64,000 bases of DNA from Prosopocoilus inquinatus (taxonomy: Eukaryota; Arthropoda; Insecta; Coleoptera; Lucanidae): positions 2,482,501-2,546,500 of the forward strand of contig CM069880.1 of NCBI GenBank assembly GCA_036172665.1, written 5' to 3'. The position numbers and the translations under genes were made by a program. Within the stretch, counting starts at the first letter, position 1, and each line of letters opens with the position of its first letter. Positions 11,121-24,203 of the stretch are shown here, piece by piece. A model generated the notes under the pieces. The model had not been told where the DNA came from, searched no databases, and saw nothing but the letters and a program-made list of their open reading frames with translations.

Positions 11121-11716
11121 CTATTTCCAGCTTCTGCTGCGTCCGAAAAAGTCGTATCTCACATCAGAGTTACTGGAGTCCATCGATACGTCAAATAACA
11201 TGACAGATAAGTAAGGATCGATTAGATACAGCACAGGAACAACGCTAATACGTGTTGTTTCGTTTAATACTATTTCCAGCTCCTGCTGCGTAAAAGAAAC
11301 TTTGTATCTCACATCAGACTTACTGGAGTCCATCCAAACGTCAAATAACATGTTAGATAAGTAAGGAACGTTTAGATACATCACAGGAACAACGCTAATA
11401 CGTGTTGTTTCGTTCAAAACTATTTCCAGCTTCTGCTGCGTCCGAAAAAGTCGTATCTCACATCAGAGTTACTGGAGTCCATCGAAACGTCAAATAACAT
11501 GACAGATAAGTAAGGATCGATTAGATACAGCACAGGAACAACGCTAATACGTGTTGTTTCGTTTAAAACTATTTCAAGCTCCTGCTGCGTAAAAAAAACT
11601 TTGTATCTCACATCAGATTTACTGGAGTCCATCCAAACGTCAAATAACATGTTAGATAAGTAAGGAACGTTTAGATACATCACAGGAACAACGCTAATAC
11701 GTGTTGTTTCGTTCAA
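11121..11716. repeat. Duplicated dimer containing 150-bp monomers
   Basis: Two successive dimers, 299 bp apart, share GAAAAAGTCG, GACAGATAAG, then a monomer with a one-base gain where GCGTCCAAAAACTTTG becomes GCGTAAAAAAAACTTTG (around 11591; the first copy at 11292 has GCGTAAAAGAAAC). The same +1 monomer occurs at about 1566 and 12932. Because 150 is a multiple of three, the +1 joins the minus-strand open frames of neighbouring monomers. This produces 96-98-codon open frames starting at TTG here and around 1402-1692 and 12762-13058. They have internal 50-residue repeats that simply mirror the DNA monomer, so they are not called as genes. Confidence 0.85.
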
Positions 11717-13006
11717 AACTATTTCCAGCTTCTGCTGCGTCCGAGAACTTTGTATCTCACATCAGAGATACTGGAGTCCATCCAAACGTCAAATAACATG
11801 AAAGATGAGTAAGGATCGATTAGATACATCACAGGAACAACGCTAATGCGTGTTGTTTCGTTTAAAACTATTTCCAGCTTCTGCTGCGTCCGAGAACTTC
11901 GTATCTCACATCAGGGTTACTGGAGTCCATCCAAACGTCAAATAACATGATATATAAGTAAGGATCGATTAGATACATCACAGGAACAACGCTAATGCGT
12001 GTTGTTTCGTTTGAAACTATTTCTAGCTTCAGCTGCGTCCGAGAACTTCGTAACTCACATCAAAGTTACTGGAGTCCATCGAAACGCCAAATAATATGAT
12101 AGATGAGTAAGGATCGATTAGATACATCACAGGAACAACGCTAATACGTGTTGTTTCGTTTAAAACTATTTCTAGCTTCAGCTGCGTCCGAGAACTTCGT
12201 ATCTCACATCAAAGTTACTGGAGTCCATCGAAACGTCAAATAACATAGTAGATAAGTAAGGATCGCTTAGATACATCACAGGAACAACGTTAATACGTGT
12301 TGTTTCGTTCAAAACTATTTCCAGCTTCTGCTGCGTCCGAAAACTTTGTATCTCACATCAGAGTTACTGGAGTCCATCCAAACGTCAAATAACATGATAG
12401 ATGAGTAAGGATCGATTAGATACATCACAGGAACAACGCTAATACGTGTTGTTTCGTTTAAAACTATTTCTAGCTTCAGCTGCGTCCGAGAACTTCGTAT
12501 CTCACATCAAAGTTACTGGAGTCCATCGAAACGTCAAATAACATGATAGATGAGTAAGGATCGATTAGATACATCATAGGAACAACGCTAATACGTGTTG
12601 TTTCGTTTAAAACTATTTCCAGCTTCAGCTGCGTCCGAGAACTTCGTATCTCACATCAAAGTTACTGGAGTCCATCGAAACGCCAAATAACATAGTAGAT
12701 AAGTAAGGATCGATTAGATACATCACAGGAACAACGTTAATACGTGTTGTTTCGTTCAAAACTATTTCCAGCTTCTGCTGCGTCCGAAAAAGTCGTATCT
12801 CACATCTGAGTTACTGGAGTCCATCGAAACGTCAAATAACATGACAGATAAGTAAGGATCGATTAGATACAGCACAGGAACAACGCTAATACGTGTTGTT
12901 TCGTTTAAAACTATTTCCTGCTCCTGCTGCGTAAAAAAAACTTTGTATCTCACATCAGACTTACTGGAGTCCATCCAAACGTCAAATAACATGTTAGATA
13001 AGTAAG

Positions 13007-13602
13007 GAACGTTTAGATACATCATAGGAACAACGCTAATACGTGTTGTTTCGTTCAAAACTATTTCCAGGTTCTGCAGCGTTCGAGAACTTTGTTTCTC
13101 ACATCAGAGTTACTGGAGTCCATCCAAACGTAAAATAACATGATAGATGAGTAAGGATCGATTACATACATCACAGGAACAACGCTAATACGTGTCGTTT
13201 CGTTTAAAACTATTTCCAGCTTCTGCTGCGTCCGAAAACGTCGTATCTCACATCAGAGTTACTGGAGTACATCGAAACGTCAAATAACATGATAGATAAG
13301 TAAGGATCGATTAGATACATCACAGGAACAACGCTAATACGTGTTGTTTCGTTCAAAACTATTTCCAGGTTCTGCAGCGTTCGAGAACTTTGTTTCTCAC
13401 ATCAGAGTTACTGGAGTCCATCCAAACGTAAAATAACATGATAGATGAGTAAGGATCGATTACATACATCACAGGAACAACGCTAATACGTGTTGTCTCG
13501 TTTAAAACTATTTCCAGTTTCTGCTGCGTCCGAAAACGTCGTATCTCACATCAGAGTTACTGGAGTCCATCGAAACGTCAAATAACATGACAGATAAGTA
13601 AG
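13007..13602. repeat. Tandem duplication of a dimer with CTGCAGCG marker
   Basis: Units 13007-13304 and 13305-13602 are exactly 298 bp each. Both contain GGTTCTGCAGCGTTCGAG (start 13070 and 13368) and GGATCGATTACATAC, marks that are rare elsewhere. A related dimer without the CTGCAGCG change lies 20 monomers upstream, around 10322-10619, and is followed by the same CCC-AAAAC module. Confidence 0.85.
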
Positions 13603-14198
13603 TATCGATTAGATACAGCACAGGAACAACGCTAATACGTGTTGTTGCGCTTAAAACTATTTCCAGCTCCTGCTACGTCCCAAAACTTTGTATCTCACAT
13701 CAGACTTACTGGAGTCCATCCAAACGTCAAATAACATGTTAGATAAGTAAGGATCGTTTAGATACATCACAGGAACAACGCTAATGCGTGTTGTTTCATT
13801 TAAAACTGTTTCCAGCTTCTGCTGCGTCCGAGAACTTCGTATCTCACATCAGGGTTACTGGAGTCCATCCAGACGTCAAATAACATGATAGATAAGTAAG
13901 GATCGATTAGATACAGCACAGGAACAACGCTAATGCGTGTTGTTTCGTTTAAAACTATTTCCAGCTTCCGCTGCGTCCGAAAATTTCGTATCTCACATCA
14001 GGGTTACTGGAGTCCATCCAAACGTCAAATAACATGATAGATAAGTAAGGATCGATTAGATACATCACAGGAACAACGCTAATGCGTGTTGTTTCGTTTA
14101 AAACTATTTCTAGCTTCAGCTGCGTCCGAGAACTTCGTATCTCACTTCAAAGTTACTGGAGTCCATCGAAACGCCAAATAACATGATAGATGAGTAAG
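13603..14198. repeat. Four-monomer module with CCC-AAAAC marker, second copy
   Basis: It has the same order of diagnostic marks as the block at 448: AAGTATCG start, CTTAAAAC, GTCCCAAAAC, TTTCATTTAAAACTG, CTTCCGCTGCG, CTAGCTTCAG. It differs by GTTGTTGCGC at 13641, a change that later marks every unit of the first higher-order domain. This copy is therefore a plausible link between the mosaic left region and the modules from 20 kb on. Confidence 0.75.
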
Positions 14199-17100
14199 GA
14201 TTGATTAGATACATCACAGGAACAACGCTAATGCGTGTTGTTTCCTTTAAAGCTATTTCTAGCTTCAGCTGCGTCCGAGAACTTCGTATCTCACTTCAAA
14301 GTTACTGGAGTCCATCGAAACGCCAAATAACATGATAGATGAGTAAGGATTGATTAGATACATCACAGGAACAACGCTAATGCGTGTTGTTTCCTTTAAA
14401 ACTATTTCTAGCTTCAGCTGCGTCCGAGAACTTCGTATCTCACATCAAAGTTACTGGAGTCCATCGAAACACCAAATAACATAGTAGATAAGTAAGGATC
14501 GATTATATACATCACAGGAACAACGTTAATACGTGTTGTTTCGTTCAAAACTATTTCCAGCTTCTGCTGCGTCCGAAAAAGTCGTATCTCACATCAGAGT
14601 TACTGGAGTCCATCGAAACGTCAAATAACATGACAGATAAGTAAGGATCGATTAGATACAGCACAGGAACAACGCTAATACGTGTTGTTTCGTTTAAAAC
14701 TATTTCCAGCTCCTGCTGCGTCCAAAAACTTTGTATCTCACATCAGACTTACTGGAGTCCACCCAAACGTCAAATAATATGTTAGATAAGTAAGGAACGT
14801 TTAGATACATCACAGGAACAACGCTAATACGTGTTGTTTCGTTCAAAACTATTTCCAGCTTTTGCTGCGTCCGAGAACTTTGTATCTCACATCAGAGTTA
14901 CTGGAGTCCATCCAAACGTCAAATAACATGATAGATGAGTAAGGATCGATTAAATGAATCACAGGAACAACGCTAATACGTGTTGTATCGTTTAAAACTA
15001 TTTCCAGCTCCTGCTGCGCCCAAAAACTTCGTATCTCACATCAGAGTTACTAGAGTCCATCGAAACGTCAAATAACATAGTAGATAAGTAAGGATCGCTT
15101 AGATACATCACAGGAACAACGTTAATACGTGTTGTTTCGTTCAAAACTATTTCCAGCTTCTGCTGCGTCCGAAAACTTTGTATCTCTCATCAGAGTTACT
15201 GGAGTCCATCCAAACGTCAAATAACATGATAGATGAGTAAGGATCGATTAGATACATCACAGGAACAACGCTAATGCGTGTTGTTTCGTTTAAAACTATT
15301 TCCAGCTTCAGCTGCGTCCGAGAACTTCGTATCTCACATCAGAGTTACTGGAGTCCATCCAAACGTCAAATAACATGATAGATGAGTAAGGATCGATCAG
15401 AAACATCACAGGAACAACGCTAATACGTGTTGTTTCGTTTAAAACTATTTCCAGCTTCTGCTGCGTCCGAAAACGAAGTATCTCACATCAGAGTTACTGG
15501 AGTCCGTCCAAACGTCAAATAACATGTTAGATAATTAAGGATCGTTTAGATACATCACAGGAACAACGCTAATACGTGTTGTCTCGTTCAAAACTATTTC
15601 CAGCTTCTGCTGCGCCCGAGAACTTTGTATCTCACATCAGAGTTACTGGAGTCCGTCCAAACGTCAAATAACATGATAGATGAGTAAGGATCGATTAGAT
15701 ACATCACAGGAACAACGCTAATATGTGTTGTTTCGTTTAAAACTATTTCCAGCTGCTGCTGCGTCCGAAAATTTCGTATCTCACATCAAAGTTACTGGAG
15801 TCCATCGAAACGTCAAATAACATAGTAGATAAGTAAGGATCGCTTAGATACATCACAGGAACAACGTTAATACGTGTTGTTTCGTTCAAAACTATTTCCA
15901 GCTTCTGCTGCGTCCGAAAACTTTGTATCTCACATCAGAGTTACTGGAGTCCATCCAAACGTCAAATAACATGATAGATGAGTAAGGATCGATTAGATAC
16001 ATCACAGGAACAACGCTAATGCGTGTTGTTTCGTTTAAAACTATTTCCAGCTTCAGCTGCGTCCGAGAACTTCGTATCTCACATCAAATTTACTGGAGTC
16101 CATCGAAACGCCAAATAACATGATAGATGAGTAAGGATCGATTAGATACATCACAGGAACAACGCTAATGCGTGTTGTTTCCTTTAAAACTATTTCTAGC
16201 TTCAGCTGCGTCCGAGAACTTCGTATCTCACATCAGTTACTGGAGTCCATCGAAACGCCAAATAACATAGTAGATAAGTAAGGATCTATTACATACATCA
16301 CAGGAACAACGTTAATACGCGTTGTTTCGTTCAAAACTATTTCCAGCTTCTGCTGCGTCCGAAAAAGTCGTATCTCACATCAGAGTTACTGGAGTCCATC
16401 GAAACGTCAAATAACATGACAGATAAGTAAGGATCGATTAGATACAGCACAGGAAAAACGCTAATACGTGTTGTTTCGTTTAAAACTATTTCCAGCTCCT
16501 GCTGCGTCCAAAAACTTTGTATCTCACATCAGAGTTACTGGAGTCCATCGAAACGCCAAATAACATGATAGATGAGTAAGGATCGATTAGATACATCACA
16601 GGAACAACGCTAATGCGTGTTGTTTCGTTTAAAACTATTTCCAGCTTCTGCTGCGTCCGAGAACTTCGTATCTCACATCAGGGTTACTGGAGTCCATCCA
16701 AACGTCAAATAACATGATATATAAGTAAGGATCGATTAGATACATCACAGGAACAACGCTAATGCGTGTTGTTTCGTTTAAAACTATTTCTAGCTTCAGC
16801 TGCGTCCGAGAACTTCGTAACTCACATCAAAGTTACTGGAGTCCATCGAAACGCCAAATAACATGATAGATGAGTAAGGATCGATTAGATACATCACAGG
16901 AACAACGCTAATACGTGTTGTTTCGTTTAAAACCATTTCTAGCTTCAGCTGCGTCCGAGAACTTCGTATCTCACATCAAAGTTACTGGAGTCCATCGAAA
17001 CGTCAAATAACATAGTAGATAAGTAAGGATCGCTTAGATACATCACAGGAACAACGTTAATACGTGTTGTTTCGTTCAAAACTATTTCCAGCTTCTCCTG

Positions 17101-17921
17101 CGTCCGAAAACTTTGTATCTCACATCAGAGTTACTGGAGTCCATCCAAACGTCAAATAACATGATAGATGAGTAAGGATCGATTAGATACATCACAGGAA
17201 CAACGCTAATGCGTGTTGTTTCGTTTAAAACTATTTCCAGCTTCTGCTGCGTCCGAAAACGTCGTATCTCACATCAGAGTTACTGGAGTCCATCGAAACG
17301 TCAAATAACATGATAGATAAGTAAGGATCGATTAGATACAGCACAGGAACAACGCTAATACGTGTTGTTTCGTTTAAAACTATTTCCAGCTCCTGCTGCG
17401 TCCAAAAACTTTGTATCTCACATCAGACTTACTGGAGTCCATCCAAACGTCAAATAACATGTTAGATAATTAAGAATCGTTTAGATACATCACAGGAACA
17501 ACGCTAATACGTGTTGTCTCGTTCAAAACTATTTCCAGCTTCTGCTGCGTCCGAGAACTTTGTATCTCACATCAGAGTTACTGGAGTCCGTCCAAACGTC
17601 AAATAACATGATAGATGAGTAAGGATCGATTAGATACATAACAGGAACAACGCTAATATGTGTTGTTTCGTTTAAAACTATTTCCAGCTGCTGCTGCGTG
17701 CGAAAATTTCGTATCTCACATTAGAGATACTGGAGTCCATCGAAACGTCAAATAACATAGTAGCTAAGTAAGGATCGATTAGATACATCACAGGAACAAC
17801 GCTAATACGTGTTGTTTCGTTCAAAACTATTTCCAGCTTCTGCTGCGTCCAAAAACTTTGTATCTCACATCAGAGTTACTGGAGTCCATCCAAACGTAAA
17901 ATAACATGATAGATGAGTAAG

Positions 17922-18057
17922 GATCGATTAGATACATCGCTATTGCGTGTTGTTTCGTTTAAAACTATTTCCAGCTTCTGCTGCGTCCGAAAACTTTGTA
18001 TCTCACATCAGTTACTGGAGTCCATCGAAACGTCAAATAACATGATAGATTAGTAAG
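17922..18057. repeat. 136-bp monomer with 11-bp and 2-bp deletions
   Basis: GATACATCGCTATTGCG here stands for the usual GATACATCACAGGAACATCGCTATTGCG, a loss of 11 bp between short ATC repeats. CATCAGTTACTGG in the same monomer has lost 2 bp. An identical 2-bp loss occurs at about 16236, in a different subtype, so it may have arisen twice. The 11-bp loss is unique in the window. Confidence 0.9.
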
Positions 18058-18653
18058 GATCGATTAGATACATCACAGGAACAACGCTAATGGGTGTTGT
18101 TTCGTTTAAAACTATTTCTAGCTTCAGCTGCGTCCGAGAACTTCGTATCTCACATCAAAGTTACTGGAGTCCATCGAAACGCCAAATAACATGATAGATG
18201 AGTAAGGATCGATTAGATACATCACATCAACAACGCTAATGCGTGTTGTTTCGTTTAAAACTATTTCCAGCTTCAGCTGCGTCCGAGAACTTCGTATCTC
18301 ACATCAAAGTTACTGGAGTCCATCGAAACGCCAAATAACATGATAGATGGGTAAGGATCGATTAGATACATCACAGGAACAACGCTAATGCGTGTTGTTT
18401 CGTTTAAAACTATTTCCAGCTTCTGCTGCGTCCGAGAACTTCGTATCTCACATCAGAGTTACTGGAGTCCATCCAAACGTCAAATAACATGATAGATGAG
18501 AAAGGATCGATTAGATACATCACAGGAACAACGCTAATACGTGTTGTTTCGTTAAAAACTATTTCCAGCTTCTGCTGCGTCCGAAAACGTCGTATCTCAC
18601 ATCAGAGTTAATGGAGTCCATCGAAACGTCAAATAACATGATAGATAAGTAAG

Positions 18654-20152
18654 GATCGATTAGATACAGCACAGGAACAACGCTAATACGTGTTGTTTCG
18701 TTTAAAACTATTTCCAGCTCCTGCTGCGTCCAAAAACTTTGTATCTCACATCAGACTTACTGGAGTCCATCCAAACGTCAAATAACATGTTAGATAAGTA
18801 AGGATCGTTTAGATACATCACAGGAACAACGCTAATACCTGTTGTTTCGTTCAAAACTATTTCCAGCTTCTGCTGCGTCCGAGAACTTTGTATCTCACAT
18901 CAGAGTTACTGGAGTCCGTCCAAACGTCAAATAACATGATAGATGAGTAAGGATCGATTAGATACATCACAGGAACAACGCTAATACGTGTTGTTTCGTT
19001 CAAAATTATTTCCAGCTTCTGCTGCGTACGAGAACTTTGTTTCTCACATCAGAGTTACTGGAGTCCGTCCAAACGTCAAATAACATGATAGATGAGTAAG
19101 GATCGATTAGATACATCACAGGAACAACGCTAATATGTGTTGTTTCGTTTAAAACTATTTCCAGCTGCTGCTGCGTCCGAAAATTTCGTATCTCACATTA
19201 GAGTTACTGGAGTCCATCGAAACGTCAAATAACATAGTAGCTATGATAGATGAGTAAGGATCGATTAGATACATCACAGGAACAACGCTAATACGTGTTG
19301 TTTCGTTCAAAACTATTTCCAGCTTCTGCTGCGTCCGAGAACTTTGTTTCTCACATCAGAGTTACTGGAGTCCGTCCAAACGTCAAATAACATGATAGAT
19401 GAGTAAGGAACGATTAGATACATCACAGGAACAACGCTAATACGTGTTGTTTCGTTCAAAACTATTTCCAGCTTCTGCTGCGTCCAAAAACTTTGTATCT
19501 CACATCAGAGTTACTGGAGTCCATCCAAACGTAAAATAACATGATAGATGAGTAAGGATCGATTAGATACATCACAGGAACAACGCTAATATGTGTTGTT
19601 TCGTTTAAAACTATTTCCAGCTGCTGCTGCGTCCGAAAATTTCGTATCTCACATTAGAGATACTCGTGTCCATCGAAACGTCAAATAACATAGTAGCTAA
19701 GTAAGGATCGATTAGATACATCACAGGAACAACGCTAATACGTGTTGTTTCGTTCAAAACTATTTCCAGCTTCTGCTGCGTCCAAAAACTTTGTATCTCA
19801 CATCAGAGTTACTGGAGTCCATCCAAACGTAAAATAACATGATAGATGAGTAAGGATCGATTAGATACATCACAGGAACATCGCTATTGCGTGTTGTTTC
19901 GTTTAAAACTATTTCCAGCTTCTGCTGCGTCCGAAAACGTCGTATCTCACATCAGAGTTACTGGAGTCCGTCCAAACGTCAAATAACATGACAGATAAGT
20001 AAGTATCGATTAGATACATCACAGGAACAACGCTAATATGTGTTGTTTCGTTTAAAACTATTTCCAGCTGCTGCTGCGTCCGAAAATTTCGTATCTCACA
20101 TTAGAGATACTGGAGTCCATCGAAACGTCAAATAACATATTAGCTAAGTAAG
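18654..20152. repeat. Ten-monomer block, copy 1 (copy 2 at 26858-28356)
   Basis: This 1,499-bp block is repeated 8,204 bp downstream in the same order. Shared marks are ACCTGTTG, CAAAATTATTTCC with GCGTACGAG, a 9-bp insertion after GTAGCT, CATCGCTATTGCG, GACAGATAAGTAAGTATCG and, at the end, ACATATTAGCTAAG. The differences I saw are few, for example AAGGAACG at 19398 against AAGGATCG, and TACTCGTGTCC near 19662 against TACTGGAGTCC. In both places it leads into the GTTGTTGCGC monomer that opens a higher-order unit. Confidence 0.85.
19238..19254. repeat. 9-bp marker insertion, first of six copies
   Basis: TAGCTATGATAGATGAG replaces TAGCTAAG at the end of a CTGCTGCTGCG-type monomer, adding 9 bp. 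It looks like a join of two different monomer ends, one with GTAGCT and one with ATGATAGATGAG. The same join occurs at 27442-27458, 47560-47576, 49804-49820, 52942-52958 and 58911-58927. In every case it is followed by a monomer with CGTTCAAAAC and GAACTTTGTTTCTC, so the six copies share one origin and were spread by amplification of larger blocks. Confidence 0.9.
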
Positions 20153-20925
20153 GATCGATTAGATACAGCACAGGAACAACGCTAATACGTGTTGTTGCGC
20201 TTAAAACTATTTCCAGCTTCTGCTGCGTCCGAGAACTTTGTTTCTCACATCAGAGTTACTGGAGTCCATCGAAACGCCAAATAACATGATAGATGAGTAA
20301 GGATTGATTAGATACATCACAGGAACAACGCTAATGCGTGTTGTTTCCTTTAAAACTATTTCTAGCTTCAGCTGCGTCCGAGAACTTCGTATCTCACATC
20401 AAAGTTACTGGAGTCCATCGAAACGCCAAATAACATAGTAGATAAGTAAGGATCGATTAGATACATCACAGGAACAACGTTAATACGCGTTGTTTCGTTC
20501 AAAACTATTTCCAGCTTCTGCTGCGTCCGAAAAAGTCGTATCTCACATCAGAGTTACTGGAGTCCGTCCAAACGTCAAATAACATGACAGATAAGTAAGT
20601 ATCGATTAGATACAGCACAGGAACAACGCTAATACGTGTTGTTTCGTTTAAAACTATTTCCAGCTCCTGCTGCGTCCAAAAACTTTGTATCTCACATCAG
20701 ACTTACTGGAGTCCATCCAAACGTCAAATAACATGTTAGATAAGTAAGGATCGTTTAGATACATCACAGGAACAACGCTAATGCGTGTTGTTTCATTTAA
20801 AACTGTTTCCAGCTTCTGCTGCGTCCGAGAACTTCGTATCTCACATCAGGGTTACTGGAGTCCATCCAGACGTCAAATAACATGATAGATAAGTAAGGAT
20901 AGATTAGATACAGCACAGGAACAAC

Positions 20926-23900
20926 GCCAATGCGTGTTGTTTCGTTTAAAACTATTTCCAGCTTCCGCTGCGTCCGAAAATTTCGTATCTCACAACAGAG
21001 TTACTGGAGTCCGTCGAAACGTCAAATAACATGATAGATGAGTAAGGATCGATTAGATACATCACAGGAACAACGCTAATACGTGTTGTTTCGTTCAAAA
21101 CTATTTCCAGCTTCTGCTGCGTCCGAGAACTTTGTTTCTCACATCAGAGTTACTGGAGTCCATCGAAACGCCAAATAACATGATAGATGAGTAAGGATTG
21201 ATTAGATACATCACAGGAACAACGCTAATGCGTGTTGTTTCCTTTAAAACTATTTCTAGCTTCAGCTGCGTCCGAGAACTTCGTATCTCACATCAAAGTT
21301 ACTGGAGTCCATCGAAACGCCAAATAACATGTTAGATAAGTAAGGAACGTTTAGATACATCACAGGAACAACGCTAATACGTGTTGTTTCGTTCAAAACT
21401 ATTTCCAGCTTCTGCCGCGTCCGAGAACTTTGTATCTCACATCAGCGTTACTGGAGTCCATCGAAACGCCAAATAACATGATAGATGAGTAAGGATAGAT
21501 TAGATACATCACAGGAACAACGCTAATGCGTGTTGTTTCGTTTAAAACTATTTCCAGCTTCTGCTGCGTCCGAGAACTTCGTATCTCACATCAGGGTTAC
21601 TGGAGTCCATCCAAACGTCAAATAACATGATATATAAGTAAGGATCGATTAGATACATCACAGGAACAACGCTAATGCGTGTTGTTTCGTTCAAAACTAT
21701 TTCCAGCTTCTGCTGCGTCCGAAAACTTTGTATCTCACATCAGAGTTACTGGAGTTCATCCAAACGTAAAATAACATGATAGATGAGTAAGGATCGATTA
21801 GATACATCACAGGAACAACGCTAATATGTGTTGTTTCGTTTAAAACTATTTCCAGCTGCTGCTGCGTCCGAAAATTTCGTATCTCACATTAGAGATACTG
21901 GAGTCCATCGAAACGTCAAATAACATAGTAGCTAAGTAAGGATCGATTAGATACATCACAGGAACAACGCTAGTACGTGTTGTTTCGTTCAAAACTATTT
22001 CCAGCTTCTGCTGCGTCCAAAAACTTTGTATCTCACATCAGAGTTACTGGAGTCCATCCAAACGTAAAATAACATGATAGATGAGTAAGGATCGATTAGA
22101 TACATCACAGGAACATCGCTATTGCGTGTTGTTTCGTTTAAAACTATTTCCAGCTTCTGCTGCGTCCGAAAACGTCGTATCTCACATCAGAGTTACTGGA
22201 GTCCGTCCAAACGTCAAATAACATGACAGATAAGTAAGTATCGATTAGATACATCACAGGAACAACGCTAATATGTGTTGTTTCGTTTAAAACTATTTCC
22301 AGCTGCTGCTGCGTCCGAAAATTTCGTATCTCACATTAGAGATACTGGAGTCCATCGAAACGTCAAATAACATATTAGCTAAGTAAGGATCGATTAGATA
22401 CAGCACAGGAACAACGCTAATACGTGTTGTTGCGCTTAAAACTATTTCCAGCTTCTGCTGCGTCCGAGAACTTTGTTTCTCACATCAGAGTTACTGGAGT
22501 CCATCGAAACGCCAAATAACATGATAGATGAGTAAGGATTGATTAGATACATCACAGGAACAACGCCAATGCGTGTTGTTTCCTTTAAAACTATTTCCAG
22601 CTTCCGCTGCGTCCGAAAATTTCGTATCTCACAACAGAGTTACTGGAGTCCGTCCAAACGTCAAATAACATGATAGATGAGTAAGGATCGATTAGATACA
22701 TCACAGGAACAACGCTAATACGTGTTGTTTCGTTCAAAACTATTTCCAGCTTCTGCTGCGTCCGAGAACTTTGTTTCTCACATCAGAGTTACTGGAGTCC
22801 ATCGAAACGCCAAATAACATGATAGATGAGTAAGGATTGATTAGATACATCACAGGAACAACGCTAATGCGTGTTGTTTCCTTTAAAACTATTTCTAGCT
22901 TCAGCTGCGTCCGAGAACTTCGTATCTCACATCAAAGTTACTGGAGTCCATCGAAACGCCAAATAACATGTTAGATAAGTAAGGAACGTTTAGATACATC
23001 ACAGGAACAACGCTAATACGTGTTGTTTCGTTCAAAACTATTTCCAGCTTCTGCCGCGTCCGAGAACTTTGTATCTCACATCAGCGTTACTGGAGTCCAT
23101 CGAAACGCCAAATAACATGATAGATGAGTAAGGATAGATTAGATACATCACAGGAACAACGCTAATGCGTGTTGTTTCGTTTAAAACTATTTCCAGCTTC
23201 TGCTGCGTCCGAGAACTTCGTATCTCACATCAGGGTTACTGGAGTCCATCCAAACGTCAAATAACATGATATATAAGTAAGGATCGATTAGATACATCAC
23301 AGGAACAACGCTAATGCGTGTTGTTTCGTTCAAAACTATTTCCAGCTTCTGCTGCGTCCGAAAACTTTGTATCTCACATCAGAGTTACTGGAGTTCATCC
23401 AAACGTAAAATAACATGATAGATGAGTAAGGATCGATTAGATACATCACAGGAACAACGCTAATATGTGTTGTTTCGTTTAAAACTATTTCCAGCTGCTG
23501 CTGCGTCCGAAAATTTCGTATCTCACATTAGAGATACTGGAGTCCATCGAAACGTCAAATAACATAGTAGCTAAGTAAGGATCGATTAGATACATCACAG
23601 GAACAACGCTAGTACGTGTTGTTTCGTTCAAAACTATTTCCAGCTTCTGCTGCGTCCAAAAACTTTGTATCTCACATCAGAGTTACTGGAGTCCATCCAA
23701 ACGTAAAATAACATGATAGATGAGTAAGGATCGATTAGATACATCACAGGAACATCGCTATTGCGTGTTGTTTCGTTTAAAACTATTTCCAGCTTCTGCT
23801 GCGTCCGAAAACGTCGTATCTCACATCAGAGTTACTGGAGTCCGTCCAAACGTCAAATAACATAACAGATAAGTAAGTATCGATTAGATACATCACAGGA

Positions 23901-24203
23901 ACAACGCTAATATGTGTTGTTTCGTTTAAAACTATTTCCAGCTGCTGCTGCGTCCGAAAATTTCGTATCTCACATTAGAGATACTGGAGTCCATCGAAAC
24001 GTCAAATAACATATTAGCTAAGTAAGGATCGATTAGATACAGCACAGGAACAACGCTAATACGTGTTGTTGCGCTTAAAACTATTTCCAGCTTCTGCTGC
24101 GTCCGAGAACTTTGTTTCTCACATCAGAGTTACTGGAGTCCATCGAAACGCCAAATAACATGATAGATGAGTAAGGATTGATTAGATACATCACAGGAAC
24201 AAC
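20926..24203. repeat. Tandem duplication of an 11-monomer block (1,639 bp)
   Basis: Copies 20926-22564 and 22565-24203 are exactly 11 x 149 bp each and almost the same. Read by eye they differ at about three sites: TTCGTTT or TTCCTTT near the start, CCGTCGAAAC (21011) or CCGTCCAAAC, and ATGACAG or ATAACAG (near 23864). Shared rare marks include GCTAGTACG and GGAGTTCATCC. The second copy opens with a hybrid monomer (GCCAATG followed by CCTTT then CTTCCG), which marks the recombination point. Confidence 0.9.

Larger units (their letters stand above)
1..20152. repeat. Heterogeneous, mosaic part of the array
   Basis: About 135 monomers whose subtypes are shuffled without one dominant higher-order unit. 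Related blocks recur at long and unequal spacings. The CCC-AAAAC module starts at 448, 10620 and 13603 (68 and 20 monomers apart). The block around the rare GGATCTATTA start at 5251 recurs at 16283 (74 monomers). The GGATCGCTTAG plus GTTAATACG block around 12261 recurs at 17028 (32 monomers). Most length-variant monomers of the window lie here, as do several short private duplications. Compared with the rest of the window this looks like an older or less recently homogenised layer; that reading is inference. Confidence 0.75.

Noticed and set aside
16236..18010. Common origin for the 2-bp CATCAGTTACTGG deletions at about 16236 and 18008
   Set aside because: The two host monomers are of different subtypes with different flanks, so shared descent is not supported; slippage twice is as likely.
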